Assembly: GCF_947495725.1 (NCBI RefSeq)
Contig: NZ_CANLZZ010000003.1
Coordinates: forward strand, 304,341-368,340
Origin: an uncultured Lutibacter sp.
GTDB lineage: Bacteria > Bacteroidota > Bacteroidia > Flavobacteriales > Flavobacteriaceae
Length of the DNA: 64,000 nucleotides
Reading direction: 5' to 3'
Positions 28,175 through 36,016 of this stretch are shown here, in pieces. Under the pieces are notes generated by a model, which saw only the letters and a program-made list of their open reading frames with translations, did not search any database and had not been told where the DNA came from. Every line of letters begins with the position of its first letter. The stretch's first letter is position 1. Position numbers and translations under genes: made by a program.

Positions 28175-30049
28175 TTATTTCCCTTCCATTTTTTTCTTTA
28201 ATGCAGCTAAATCACCACCTAAATCTCCAAGAGTAGTTTTATCTGCAGATTCAGCTTTTTTCTGAACTGATTTGATATTTTTCTCTTCTTGAGCTTTAAA
28301 TATTGAAGTATGAGAAGCTACAACACGTCTAAATTCTTTGTTAAATTCAATAACTTTAAATTCAGCTGTATCTCCTTTTGCCAATTTAGTTCCATCTTCT
28401 TTAGTGGTAAAACGGCTAGGAACAAATGCTTCAACACCATCTTGTAAAGTAACTATTAAACCTTTATCGCTTTTATCTTTTACAACTCCTTCGTGAATTG
28501 AATCAATTGAGAATGTTGCCTCGTGAGCATCCCAAGGGTTTTCAGTAGTTTGTTTGTGACCTAAATTTAATTTACGTCCTTCAACATCTAATTCTAATAC
28601 TTGAACTTCTAATTTATCTCCAACTGAAGTGAAATCAGATGGGTGTTTAATTTTCTTAGTCCAAGAAAGGTCAGAAATATAAACTAATCCGTCAATTCCT
28701 TCTTCTAATTCAACAAAAACACCAAAGTTAGTGTAGTTACGTACAGTACCTGTATGTGTAGAACCAACTGGATATTTTTCAGCAATATTATTCCAAGGAT
28801 CTGGGTGTAATTGCTTAATACCTAATGACATTTTTCTTTCTTCTCTATCTAAAGTTAAAACTTGAGCTTCAACTTCGTCTCCAACAGATACAAAATCTTG
28901 TGCAGAACGTAAATGTGTAGACCATGACATTTCAGAAACGTGAATTAATCCTTCAACTCCTTGAGCAACTTCAATAAATGCACCATAATCAGCAAGTACA
29001 ACTACTTTACCTTTTACGTTATCACCTACTTTAATAGACTCGTCTAATGCTTCCCAAGGGTGCGCATTTAATTGTTTCAATCCTAATTGAATTCTTGTTT
29101 TCTCATCATCAAAATCAAGAATTACAACATTTAATGCTTGATCTAATTCAACAACCTCACTTGGGTGGTTAATTCTAGACCATGATAAATCAGTAATGTG
29201 AATTAAACCATCAACACCACCTAAATCAACAAATACACCGTAAGAAGTAATATTTTTAACAACACCTTCTAATACTTGTCCTTTTTCTAATTTACCAATA
29301 ATTTCTTTTTTCTGAACTTCAATATCAGCTTCAATAAGTGCTTTATGAGATACAACAACGTTTTTAAATTCTTGGTTGATTTTCACAACTTTGAACTCCA
29401 TTGTTTTCTCTACATACTGATCGTAGTCTCTAATTGGTTTTACATCAATTTGAGAACCTGGTAAGAATGCTTCAATTCCGAAAACATCTACAATCATACC
29501 TCCACGAGTTCTACATTTTACAAAACCGTTAACTACTTCACCTGTTTCGTGTGCATTATTTACACGATCCCAAGCTTTGATAACTCTTGCTTTTTTGTGT
29601 GATAATACTAATTGTCCAGTACTATCTTCTCTTTTATCTACTAAAACTTCTACAATATCTCCAACAGCTAAGTTAGGATTGTAACGAAATTCGTTTAACG
29701 AAATAACACCTTCTGATTTTGAATTAATGTCAATAATTGCTTCACGGTCAGTTTTTCTTACAACTGTTCCATCAATTACTTCTCTTTCATTAACTAAACC
29801 TAAAGTACCTTCTAAGGCCGCTTCAAATGCTTTAATGTTTTCTTCGTCTACAGCTTCAATTCCTTCTTCGTATTTGTGCCAGTCAAAGCTTTCTAAGAAT
29901 TCTTCAGGACTAACCTTCACTTCTTCCACTTTTTCTTCTTCAACTACAGGTGTAGCTTCTTTTTTTGCTTCTGCAGGTGCAGCAGCTTCTGTTTTTTCAA
30001 CTTTTGGAGCATTTACTTGCTCTTCAGTTTTTTTTGTTTCTTCAGACAT
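28175..30049 (-). CDS. rpsA: 30S ribosomal protein S1
   Basis: RNA-binding ribosomal protein that recruits and unfolds mRNA on the 30S subunit. The 624 residues comprise an acidic/Ala-rich N-terminal extension (about 1-50) and six S1 (OB-fold) repeats, at roughly 90-155, 170-240, 258-326, 343-411, 428-498 and 515-583. The repeats are recognisable from GVVKNITSYGVFVDLGGVDG, GKVVVLADYGAFIEVAQGVE and GTVRNYTNFGVFVELEEGID. The tail is Lys-rich (LAALKKKMEGK). In a phylum that mostly lacks Shine-Dalgarno sequences, S1 is expected to matter for initiation. Its leader is about 120 nt and potentially structured. Confidence 0.96.
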   Translation of the reverse strand: MSEETKKTEEQVNAPKVEKTEAAAPAEAKKEATPVVEEEKVEEVKVSPEEFLESFDWHKYEEGIEAVDEENIKAFEAALEGTLGLVNEREVIDGTVVRKTDREAIIDINSKSEGVISLNEFRYNPNLAVGDIVEVLVDKREDSTGQLVLSHKKARVIKAWDRVNNAHETGEVVNGFVKCRTRGGMIVDVFGIEAFLPGSQIDVKPIRDYDQYVEKTMEFKVVKINQEFKNVVVSHKALIEADIEVQKKEIIGKLEKGQVLEGVVKNITSYGVFVDLGGVDGLIHITDLSWSRINHPSEVVELDQALNVVILDFDDEKTRIQLGLKQLNAHPWEALDESIKVGDNVKGKVVVLADYGAFIEVAQGVEGLIHVSEMSWSTHLRSAQDFVSVGDEVEAQVLTLDREERKMSLGIKQLHPDPWNNIAEKYPVGSTHTGTVRNYTNFGVFVELEEGIDGLVYISDLSWTKKIKHPSDFTSVGDKLEVQVLELDVEGRKLNLGHKQTTENPWDAHEATFSIDSIHEGVVKDKSDKGLIVTLQDGVEAFVPSRFTTKEDGTKLAKGDTAEFKVIEFNKEFRRVVASHTSIFKAQEEKNIKSVQKKAESADKTTLGDLGGDLAALKKKMEGK

Positions 30050-30182
30050 ATTGCTGATGATTAAATTTTGTATCTTATTGTTTTACAGATTTTTAAACGA
30101 TAAAAACGCAAAGAGATTATTTATATAAATTTAAATAAAATTCCTTTTTAAATCTGTTCTCGTAAAAAGGAGTGCAAATTTA
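30050..30182 (-). promoter_or_regulatory. rpsA promoter and structured leader
   Basis: The minus strand has TAAATTTG at 30175-30182, implying a leader of about 120 nt. Within it TCCTTTTT and AAAAAGGA (30164-30171 and 30142-30149) can pair. The overlapping segment 30150-30157 can instead pair perfectly with 30085-30092 (ACAGATTT/AAATCTGT). The folds are mutually exclusive, which suggests possible autoregulation. Confidence 0.4.
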
Positions 30183-30279
30183 GTAAAAAGTATTTGAAAT
30201 AACAACATGTATTTGAGTTATTAAAAATTTAATTCACTAAAAATCACTACCTTGTGTTAATCTAAAAAAACTAACAATT

Positions 30280-32187
30280 ATGAAAAAAATTATTTATTAT
30301 TTATTGTCAATGCTACTAATAGCTTGCAATAACGAGCCAAAAGAAGCTGATAATTCAGTTCAAAATTTAAAAGAATATTCTATTAATCAATTTATGGACA
30401 ATGAATCGGTTTATGGCGGAAGCTTCTCCACAGACAAGTCTAAATTACTTGTAACCAGCAATAGAACAGGAGTTTACAATATGTTCACTGTTTCAACAAA
30501 AACAGGCGAATTTATTCCAGAATCTAAATCAGATAGCTCTTCTGTTTTTTCAATTTCATATTTTCCAAATGATGATAGAATTCTTTTTAGAATGGATGAC
30601 AATGGAAATGAATTAAATCATATCTATATGAAAGATTCAACTGGAATAACTGATTTAACCCCTTTTGAAGGGTCTAATTCTAGATTTTACAGCTGGGCAA
30701 AAAATAAAGAAAGTTTCTTTTTTGGATCGAATAAGAGAGATGAACGCTATTTTGATGTTTATGAGATGAATATCTCAACTTTTAAACCAGTATTGTTTTA
30801 TGAAAACTTAGAAGGTTATAATTTTAATGGAATTTCTAACGACAAACAGTATTTAGCACTTAGTAAAACTGTGAATACAAATGATAGTGATTTGTTTATT
30901 TATAACTTAAATGATAAATCTTATACAAAAATAAATGACATTTTAAGTTCAAATTCAGCTGCAGATTTTAGCCTTGATAGTAAAGATCTATATTATACAA
31001 CAGATGTAGATTCTGAGTTTGCATACCTTATGAAATACGATATTGAAACAAAAACTAAAGAAAAAGTTATGGAAAAATCTTGGGATATTACCTCAAGTTA
31101 TTTTAGCGAAAATGGAAAATATCAAATAACTTCAATAAACGAAGATGCTAAAACAAAGGTTTTTATTAATGATATAGAAACAGGAAATGATATTGAGTTA
31201 CCAACTTTTGATAATGGAAGTGTTATTGGTGTTGGTTTTTCAAGAGATGAAACCAAAATACGCTTTTATGTGGGTGGTTCTAACTCACCTTACAATTTAT
31301 ATATTTATGACATCGCTAGTAAAGAAGTTCAAAAATTAACTGATGTTTTAAATAAAGAAATTGAGCCAACTCACATGGTTAATTCTGAAGTGATTCGATT
31401 TAAATCGTTTGATGGTGTTGAGATTCCTGCAATTTATTACAAACCTCATCAAGCAAATAAAAACAATAAAGTTCCTGCTTTGGTAATGGTTCATGGAGGT
31501 CCTGGAGGACAATCGGGTCAGTATTACAATCCCTTAGTTCAATATTTAGTAAATCATGGTTATGCAATTTTAGCCGTGAATAATAGAGGAAGTAGTGGTT
31601 ACGGAAAAACATTTTTTCAAATGGATGACTTAAATCACGGTGATAAAGATTTAAAAGATTGTATTGAAGGAAAAAACTGGCTAGCTGCACAAGAAATTAT
31701 AGATGCAGAATCTATAGGTATTATGGGAGGTTCTTATGGTGGTTATATGACTATGGCAGCATTAACGTTTACTCCTGAAGAGTTTGACGTTGGTGTTAAT
31801 TTATTTGGTGTAACAAATTGGCTTAGAACTTTAAAAAGTATTCCGCCTTATTGGGAAGCTTTTAGAGATGCACTGTATAAAGAATTAGGAGATCCGTATT
31901 CTGCAGATTCGGTTAGATTACGTAAAATTTCTCCGTTATTTCATGCCGAAAATATTACAAAACCTTTAATTGTATTGCAAGGAACAATGGATCCAAGAGT
32001 TTTAAAAATAGAATCTGATGAAATTGTTGCTGCAGCAAAGAAAAACGATGTTCCCGTGGAATATGTGCTGTTTGAAGATGAAGGACATGGTTTTGTAAAG
32101 AAAGAAAATCAGATAACAGCTTATGGAAATATACTTAAGTTTTTAGATACTTATTTAAAGAAATCTGAAATTCCAGTAAAACAATAA
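30280..32187 (+). CDS. S9-family serine peptidase lipoprotein (prolyl oligopeptidase/acylaminoacyl-peptidase type)
   Basis: A 635-residue exported peptidase. The signal peptide ends in lipobox LLIAC (Cys16). About 370 residues of TolB/WD40-like beta-propeller follow, and then an alpha/beta-hydrolase domain. The nucleophile is the Ser in MGGSYGGYM (about 484). The oxyanion region is VMVHGGPGGQSGQYYN. The Asp is in LQGTMDPRV and the His in EDEGHGFVKKENQ, so the catalytic triad is complete. It is probably periplasmic, cleaving short peptides as in other Bacteroidota S9 enzymes. It diverges from rpsA and is followed by an inverted-repeat element. Confidence 0.92.
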   Translation: MKKIIYYLLSMLLIACNNEPKEADNSVQNLKEYSINQFMDNESVYGGSFSTDKSKLLVTSNRTGVYNMFTVSTKTGEFIPESKSDSSSVFSISYFPNDDRILFRMDDNGNELNHIYMKDSTGITDLTPFEGSNSRFYSWAKNKESFFFGSNKRDERYFDVYEMNISTFKPVLFYENLEGYNFNGISNDKQYLALSKTVNTNDSDLFIYNLNDKSYTKINDILSSNSAADFSLDSKDLYYTTDVDSEFAYLMKYDIETKTKEKVMEKSWDITSSYFSENGKYQITSINEDAKTKVFINDIETGNDIELPTFDNGSVIGVGFSRDETKIRFYVGGSNSPYNLYIYDIASKEVQKLTDVLNKEIEPTHMVNSEVIRFKSFDGVEIPAIYYKPHQANKNNKVPALVMVHGGPGGQSGQYYNPLVQYLVNHGYAILAVNNRGSSGYGKTFFQMDDLNHGDKDLKDCIEGKNWLAAQEIIDAESIGIMGGSYGGYMTMAALTFTPEEFDVGVNLFGVTNWLRTLKSIPPYWEAFRDALYKELGDPYSADSVRLRKISPLFHAENITKPLIVLQGTMDPRVLKIESDEIVAAAKKNDVPVEYVLFEDEGHGFVKKENQITAYGNILKFLDTYLKKSEIPVKQ

Positions 32188-32194
32188 AAGTTTA

Positions 32195-32280
32195 AAAGGC
32201 TGTCTAAAAAGTTTTTGAATAACGTCATTCTCAATTTGAATTATATAAACTAAAGTCATACTTTTTAGACAGTTTTTTTT
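32195..32280. repeat. Inverted-repeat element (MITE-like remnant or terminator)
   Basis: CTGTCTAAAAAGT (32200-32212) and ACTTTTTAGACAG (32260-32272) are perfect 13-bp inverted repeats enclosing 47 bp, and T8 follows the right arm. The interior contains CGTCATTCTCAATTTGAA, similar in style to interspersed repeats common in Flavobacteriia. It could also serve as a long-loop terminator for the convergent genes. Confidence 0.5.
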
Positions 32281-32288
32281 AAAATAAA

Positions 32289-33041
32289 TTACCCAATCCA
32301 CTCTTTAAAATCTTTTACACGTTCTCTACTCACTATAATTTCAGCTTCATTAAAATTTCTTAGAATAATTTTTAAGCGGCTATTTGTATAGGAAATAATA
32401 TCTTTAATTGCATTTACATTAACAAAGTATTTTCTACTAACTCTATAAAAATGATCTGGATCCAATTTTTCTTCTAATTGCTCTAGTGTTTCCTCTAAAA
32501 CATAACTTCTATTGTTTGTTGTATGAATATGCGTTGCTTTATTTTCACTAAAAACACATTCAATAGATTCTATTGAAATCATTTTTAAATGCTGTCCTAT
32601 TTTAACTGTAAATCTTTTTTTATAACTTTTTTGAGTTGGAGCAATTAAATTTTTAATTTCTTGTAAGTTTATTCCAGAATTTTGATTGGTGGAAATCAAT
32701 TTTTTGTATTGATCTATAGCATTTTCCAATTCGTCAGAGTCTATTGGTTTTAACAAATAATCGACGCTATTAAGTTTAAAAGCCTTTAAAGCATATTCGT
32801 CGTATGCAGTGGTAAATATTATTGCGCTTTTAACTTCAACTTCTTCAAAAATTTCAAAAGACAATCCATCGGATAATTGAATATCTAAAAACAATAAATC
32901 GGGATGTTCATTATTATGAAACCAATTTATGGCCTCTTCAACCGAATGAAGCATTGCAATAGGCTCTATATTATATTCGTTGAGCATTCTATTTAAGCGT
33001 CTTGCAGCTGGTTTTTCATCTTCAATAATAATTACTTTCAT
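32289..33041 (-). CDS. LytTR-family response regulator
   Basis: A 250-residue DNA-binding regulator. The receiver domain (1-120) has acidic pocket residues IIEDE, phospho-acceptor Asp53 in LLFLDIQ, Thr in IIFTTAYDEYA and Lys in LLKPI. The LytTR domain (about 145-248) contains FTVKIGQHLKMISIESIECV, HIHTTNNRSYVLEETLEQLE, FYRVSRKYFVNV and SRERVKDFKEWIG. It is the last gene of a five-gene operon with its likely kinase at 33850. It is expected to bind direct repeats spaced about 21 bp, and such a repeat occurs upstream of the operon (35738-35767), implying autoregulation. Confidence 0.93.
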   Translation of the reverse strand: MKVIIIEDEKPAARRLNRMLNEYNIEPIAMLHSVEEAINWFHNNEHPDLLFLDIQLSDGLSFEIFEEVEVKSAIIFTTAYDEYALKAFKLNSVDYLLKPIDSDELENAIDQYKKLISTNQNSGINLQEIKNLIAPTQKSYKKRFTVKIGQHLKMISIESIECVFSENKATHIHTTNNRSYVLEETLEQLEEKLDPDHFYRVSRKYFVNVNAIKDIISYTNSRLKIILRNFNEAEIIVSRERVKDFKEWIG

Positions 33042-33113
33042 TGTTTACAATTATTTTATTTTGAATTTAACATTTTAACAAATTAGGTTTGCCTTCGTAT
33101 CTCAATCACTTCG

Positions 33114-33428
33114 CTACTCCCACATATCCTTTTTATCTTTATCCATTAATTCCTTAATCTTTTTATCTTCCCAGTTTTTACCTAAAATAAAATTCATTCC
33201 AAACACTCCAAATGCGTGAAATACAATTCCTATTCCCCAGAAAAACAGTGTTCCGTATGAACTCCAATCTAATAAAAGACCTACTCCTTCACCTGAAATA
33301 ATTCTTGCTAATATTATAAAGGCATTTACTGCTAAATAAACCATTAAATGAACATAAAACCCCTTAATTGCCTTAACTCGTTTTTGTGCTCTAATATATT
33401 TTTGATTTTCTAAATTATTATTTTCCAT
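33114..33428 (-). CDS. 2TM-domain protein
   Basis: A 104-residue small membrane protein of the 2TM-domain family. It has an amphipathic N-terminus (YIRAQKRVKAIKGFYVHLMV), two transmembrane helices (about 27-50 and 60-82), and the signature tail GMNFILGKNWEDKKIKELMD. The same layout recurs in the 33489 gene and at the C-terminus of the kinase at 33850, so these are paralogous domains. It lies between the other 2TM gene and the LytTR regulator. A role as a membrane modulator of the kinase is an inference from context. Confidence 0.85.
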   Translation of the reverse strand: MENNNLENQKYIRAQKRVKAIKGFYVHLMVYLAVNAFIILARIISGEGVGLLLDWSSYGTLFFWGIGIVFHAFGVFGMNFILGKNWEDKKIKELMDKDKKDMWE

Positions 33429-33488
33429 TGTATTATTGTTTTTATTGTTGGCTAAAATTTAAACCTATTTTTTATTATAAATAGCTAA

Positions 33489-33782
33489 TTAGTTATTGAA
33501 TCTATCTTTATCCATTAGTTCTTTTATTTTTCTATTTTCCCAATCTTTTCCAAAGATTAGATTATGCCCAAATACACCAAATGCGTGTGATATAATTCCA
33601 ATTCCCCAACCTAACATTGGCCACCAAAACCATTGATAACTTGGTGATGTTTTTAAGTTAATAAATACTAAAAAAGGGATTACCAAACAGTAGGACAATA
33701 AATTCCAATAAAATCCTTTAATCTCTTCAACTCTTTTTTTAGCTCTTATATACTTTTGCTCTTCAGTAAAATCCGTTTTCAT
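33489..33782 (-). CDS. 2TM-domain protein
   Basis: A 97-residue paralogue of the 33114 protein and of the kinase C-terminus. The pattern is YIRAKKRVEEIKGFYWNLLS, two hydrophobic helices (SYCLVIPFLVFINLK and WPMLGWGIGIISHAFGVFG), then LIFGKDWENRKIKELMDKD. The loop between the helices is rich in Trp/Phe (YQWFWWPM). It is closer to the kinase-fused copy (both have VIP...INLK and FWxPMLGWGIG) than to the 33114 copy, suggesting stepwise duplication. It is in the kinase operon. Confidence 0.85.
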   Translation of the reverse strand: MKTDFTEEQKYIRAKKRVEEIKGFYWNLLSYCLVIPFLVFINLKTSPSYQWFWWPMLGWGIGIISHAFGVFGHNLIFGKDWENRKIKELMDKDRFNN

Positions 33783-33849
33783 TTTTTTGTTTTTTTATGA
33801 TTTCTATTAGAATAAATGCTGTTTTAATTAATTTAATAATTAAATAGAA

Positions 33850-35193
33850 TTACTCCCAATATTGTTTTTTGTCATTTTCCATAAATTCTTTAATCTTTTT
33901 TTCTTCCCAATTCCTTCCTAAAACAGAGTTATAACTAAAAGCTTTAAATCCTTGAAAAACCATTCCTATTCCCCATCCTAGCATTGGAAACCAAAACCAA
34001 TGAAACTGAGGAACAAATTTTAAATTTATATAAATTAACATTGGAATAACAAGGCAATAAGCAATAATTCCACTGTAAAAACCTTTGATTTCCTCTACTT
34101 GTTCAACAGCTCTCATATATTTGGAACTTTCTATATTATTTGATGATTTCATAATTTTTGTTTTTTGAGTTAATAACGGCAATTTTACCGTAAATTTTTC
34201 TGAGTTTTTTTCTATAAACACTTTTTTAAGTGTAATTAAACTATACCTATCAACTATGTTTTTTAACCCTACTTTTGTTCCTCTTTCAAGCACAGTTTTA
34301 GGACTGTAATTATTTGTAATTATTAAATAACCTTCTTCTTCAACAATGGAAACTTTTAAAGGGTTTTCTTCTGAAACTACATTATGTTTTATTGTATTTT
34401 CTAACAAAAGTTGAAGCGATAATGGTATAATTTTTAAATTAGGGTTACTTGCTTTTTCTGGAATTTCAAAGGTTACTGCATTTTCAAAACGCATTTTTAA
34501 TAATTCCATATATGTTTTTGCAAACTTTAGCTCTTCATCCAAATCAATTAAATCTTTACTTTTTTGTTCCAAAACATACCTATAAACTTTTGATAGTTTC
34601 GTTGTAAATTTTTCTGCTTGCTTTGGATTTTCTCCAATTAATGAGGTTAAAACATTTAAACTATTGAATAAAAAATGTGGATCTATCTGACTTTTTAACG
34701 ATTCAAATTTGGCTGTTTCGGTTTTTGCTACAATTTGTTGTTCTTTAACTTTCTTTTCGGTTAATGCCTTATAAAAGAATATTGCGTGAAAAACAAGACT
34801 TGCAAATAAGGTTACAATTAAACCAAACAGGTAATACGTTTTTGCATTACTATCATTAAAAAAATTTTCAACTGGCTTACCTAAAATTAAAACCATAGTA
34901 ACAAATCTTAGCAGCACCAAACCAATCATAGTAAGAGTTACCGAGACAAATGCCCCAATAATTAACCTATATTTTGAATGATCTTTCCAAGTAAATTTAG
35001 TCTCAAGAAATTTAAAAAAATATCCATTAATAGCACTAAGAACAAAAGCATACATAAAATGAATTCCAAAAACTAATATTAAGTCATTAAGCGGTATATT
35101 AAAACCTCCGTTAAAAACCACTCGCTCAATAATAAATATGATTATGGCAATTATAAACGAAATTTTTAATAAGGATTTTAAATCTGTTTTCAT
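33850..35193 (-). CDS. LytS/YehU-type sensor histidine kinase fused to a C-terminal 2TM domain
   Basis: A 447-residue membrane kinase. Four N-terminal transmembrane helices (about 7-145) lead into a short coiled coil. The His_kinase domain has phospho-acceptor His173 in SQIDPHFLFNSLNVLTSL. The ATP-binding N-box is QLLLENTIKHNVV (about 254-266), with a glycine segment GTKVGLKNIVDRYSL. Unlike a plain LytS-type kinase, it continues after KLPLLTQKTKIM (about 350) into a complete 2TM domain (YMRAVEQVEEIKGFYSGII to NWEEKKIKEFMENDKKQYWE). The join begins at a Met, as if a separate 2TM gene had fused in frame. Its partner is the LytTR regulator at 32289. Confidence 0.9.
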   Translation of the reverse strand: MKTDLKSLLKISFIIAIIIFIIERVVFNGGFNIPLNDLILVFGIHFMYAFVLSAINGYFFKFLETKFTWKDHSKYRLIIGAFVSVTLTMIGLVLLRFVTMVLILGKPVENFFNDSNAKTYYLFGLIVTLFASLVFHAIFFYKALTEKKVKEQQIVAKTETAKFESLKSQIDPHFLFNSLNVLTSLIGENPKQAEKFTTKLSKVYRYVLEQKSKDLIDLDEELKFAKTYMELLKMRFENAVTFEIPEKASNPNLKIIPLSLQLLLENTIKHNVVSEENPLKVSIVEEEGYLIITNNYSPKTVLERGTKVGLKNIVDRYSLITLKKVFIEKNSEKFTVKLPLLTQKTKIMKSSNNIESSKYMRAVEQVEEIKGFYSGIIAYCLVIPMLIYINLKFVPQFHWFWFPMLGWGIGMVFQGFKAFSYNSVLGRNWEEKKIKEFMENDKKQYWE

Positions 35194-35226
35194 CTTATGG
35201 AAGGTATATTTAATGGTAAGTGCAAT

Positions 35227-35658
35227 TTAAAATTTAATTTCCAAAACAACATCCTCATTTAATAATTCAAATTTAGAATTTTCAAATTGTGGAGGACCAA
35301 AACTTAATGAATTGTTAGATGTTCCATAATTTTCTTTAGGCATACCATTTAATTCAAAATCCATTTTTTTATTTTCATTTTCATCGTGAAAACAAATAAT
35401 TGCATATTGACCATTTCGCACATTTTCAAAAATTACGGTGCTTTTTCCATTTTCAATTTTTGAAGTTTTTGCTTGTAATGGCTGTTTTCTAAAATTTTCT
35501 TTATCAAAAAGAGCAAAATTAGCAGTTCCATCATCGTTTAATGCATTTACAATAGACACTGTAATTGAATTAGTTTTTTCAATATTTAAATTGGTTGAAT
35601 TTTGACCTAAAATTATAGTAGAAAATAATAAAGCCATTGTTAAAATTACATGTTGCAT
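35227..35658 (-). CDS. DUF2141 secreted protein
   Basis: A 143-residue exported protein with signal peptide MQHVILTMALLFSTIILGQ. It carries the DUF2141 pattern: ITVSIVNALNDDGTANFALF, YAIICFHDENENKKMD, the GMPKENYGTSNN segment, and a beta-strand C-terminus ending LEIKF. It is the first gene of the kinase-regulator operon (33 bp before the kinase), directly downstream of the probable LytTR operator. Function is unknown. Its position suggests a periplasmic sensor component or a target of the system. Confidence 0.85.
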   Translation of the reverse strand: MQHVILTMALLFSTIILGQNSTNLNIEKTNSITVSIVNALNDDGTANFALFDKENFRKQPLQAKTSKIENGKSTVIFENVRNGQYAIICFHDENENKKMDFELNGMPKENYGTSNNSLSFGPPQFENSKFELLNEDVVLEIKF

Positions 35659-36016
35659 AATAAATTGTTTTTAGATTAATATTTTATTTACACTTCAAAA
35701 TTGTGGATTTTATATGGTTCTATAAATTTTAACTTACCGAATTGTATTTTTTGTACGACGAATTGTAATTTTTAATTTTTAATCATTATTTCACATACTG
35801 TAAATACAATAATTTCAATTTTTAAAACTTGTAAAATTGCTATCTAAAAAAATATAAGTTATCAAATTTTAAAAATTAAAAATTTCCTTATTTCAAACGT
35901 TTTCAATTAATAATTATCTACAAAAAAAGCACTTTTTAAAAACCCTAACATTCGTCATATTTTTAACAGAAAAAAATTGTAATTTTATAAGACTTTTACA
36001 AAAAAACAGTTACATT
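35659..36016. other. Divergent intergenic region, 35659-36016
   Basis: This 358-bp AT-rich gap holds the tandem CGAATTGTA site on the left. Beyond it I see no ORF, RNA or clear promoter box for the plus-strand EF-G-like gene, only A/T runs. Confidence 0.5.
35738..35767 (-). promoter_or_regulatory. Probable LytTR operator (two direct repeats, 21-bp period)
   Basis: CGAATTGTA occurs at 35738-35746 and again at 35759-35767, exactly 21 bp apart, two helical turns. LytTR regulators bind such tandem 9-10-bp sites. The element is about 80 bp upstream of the DUF2141 ATG. A TATAAAAT (minus strand, 35708-35715) lies downstream at promoter distance. Confidence 0.5.

Noticed and set aside
34130..34170. 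Kinase/2TM junction as a sequencing error joining two genes
   Set aside because: The frame is continuous with no stop or shift, and kinase-2TM fusions of this length are known in the phylum, so a natural fusion is more likely.
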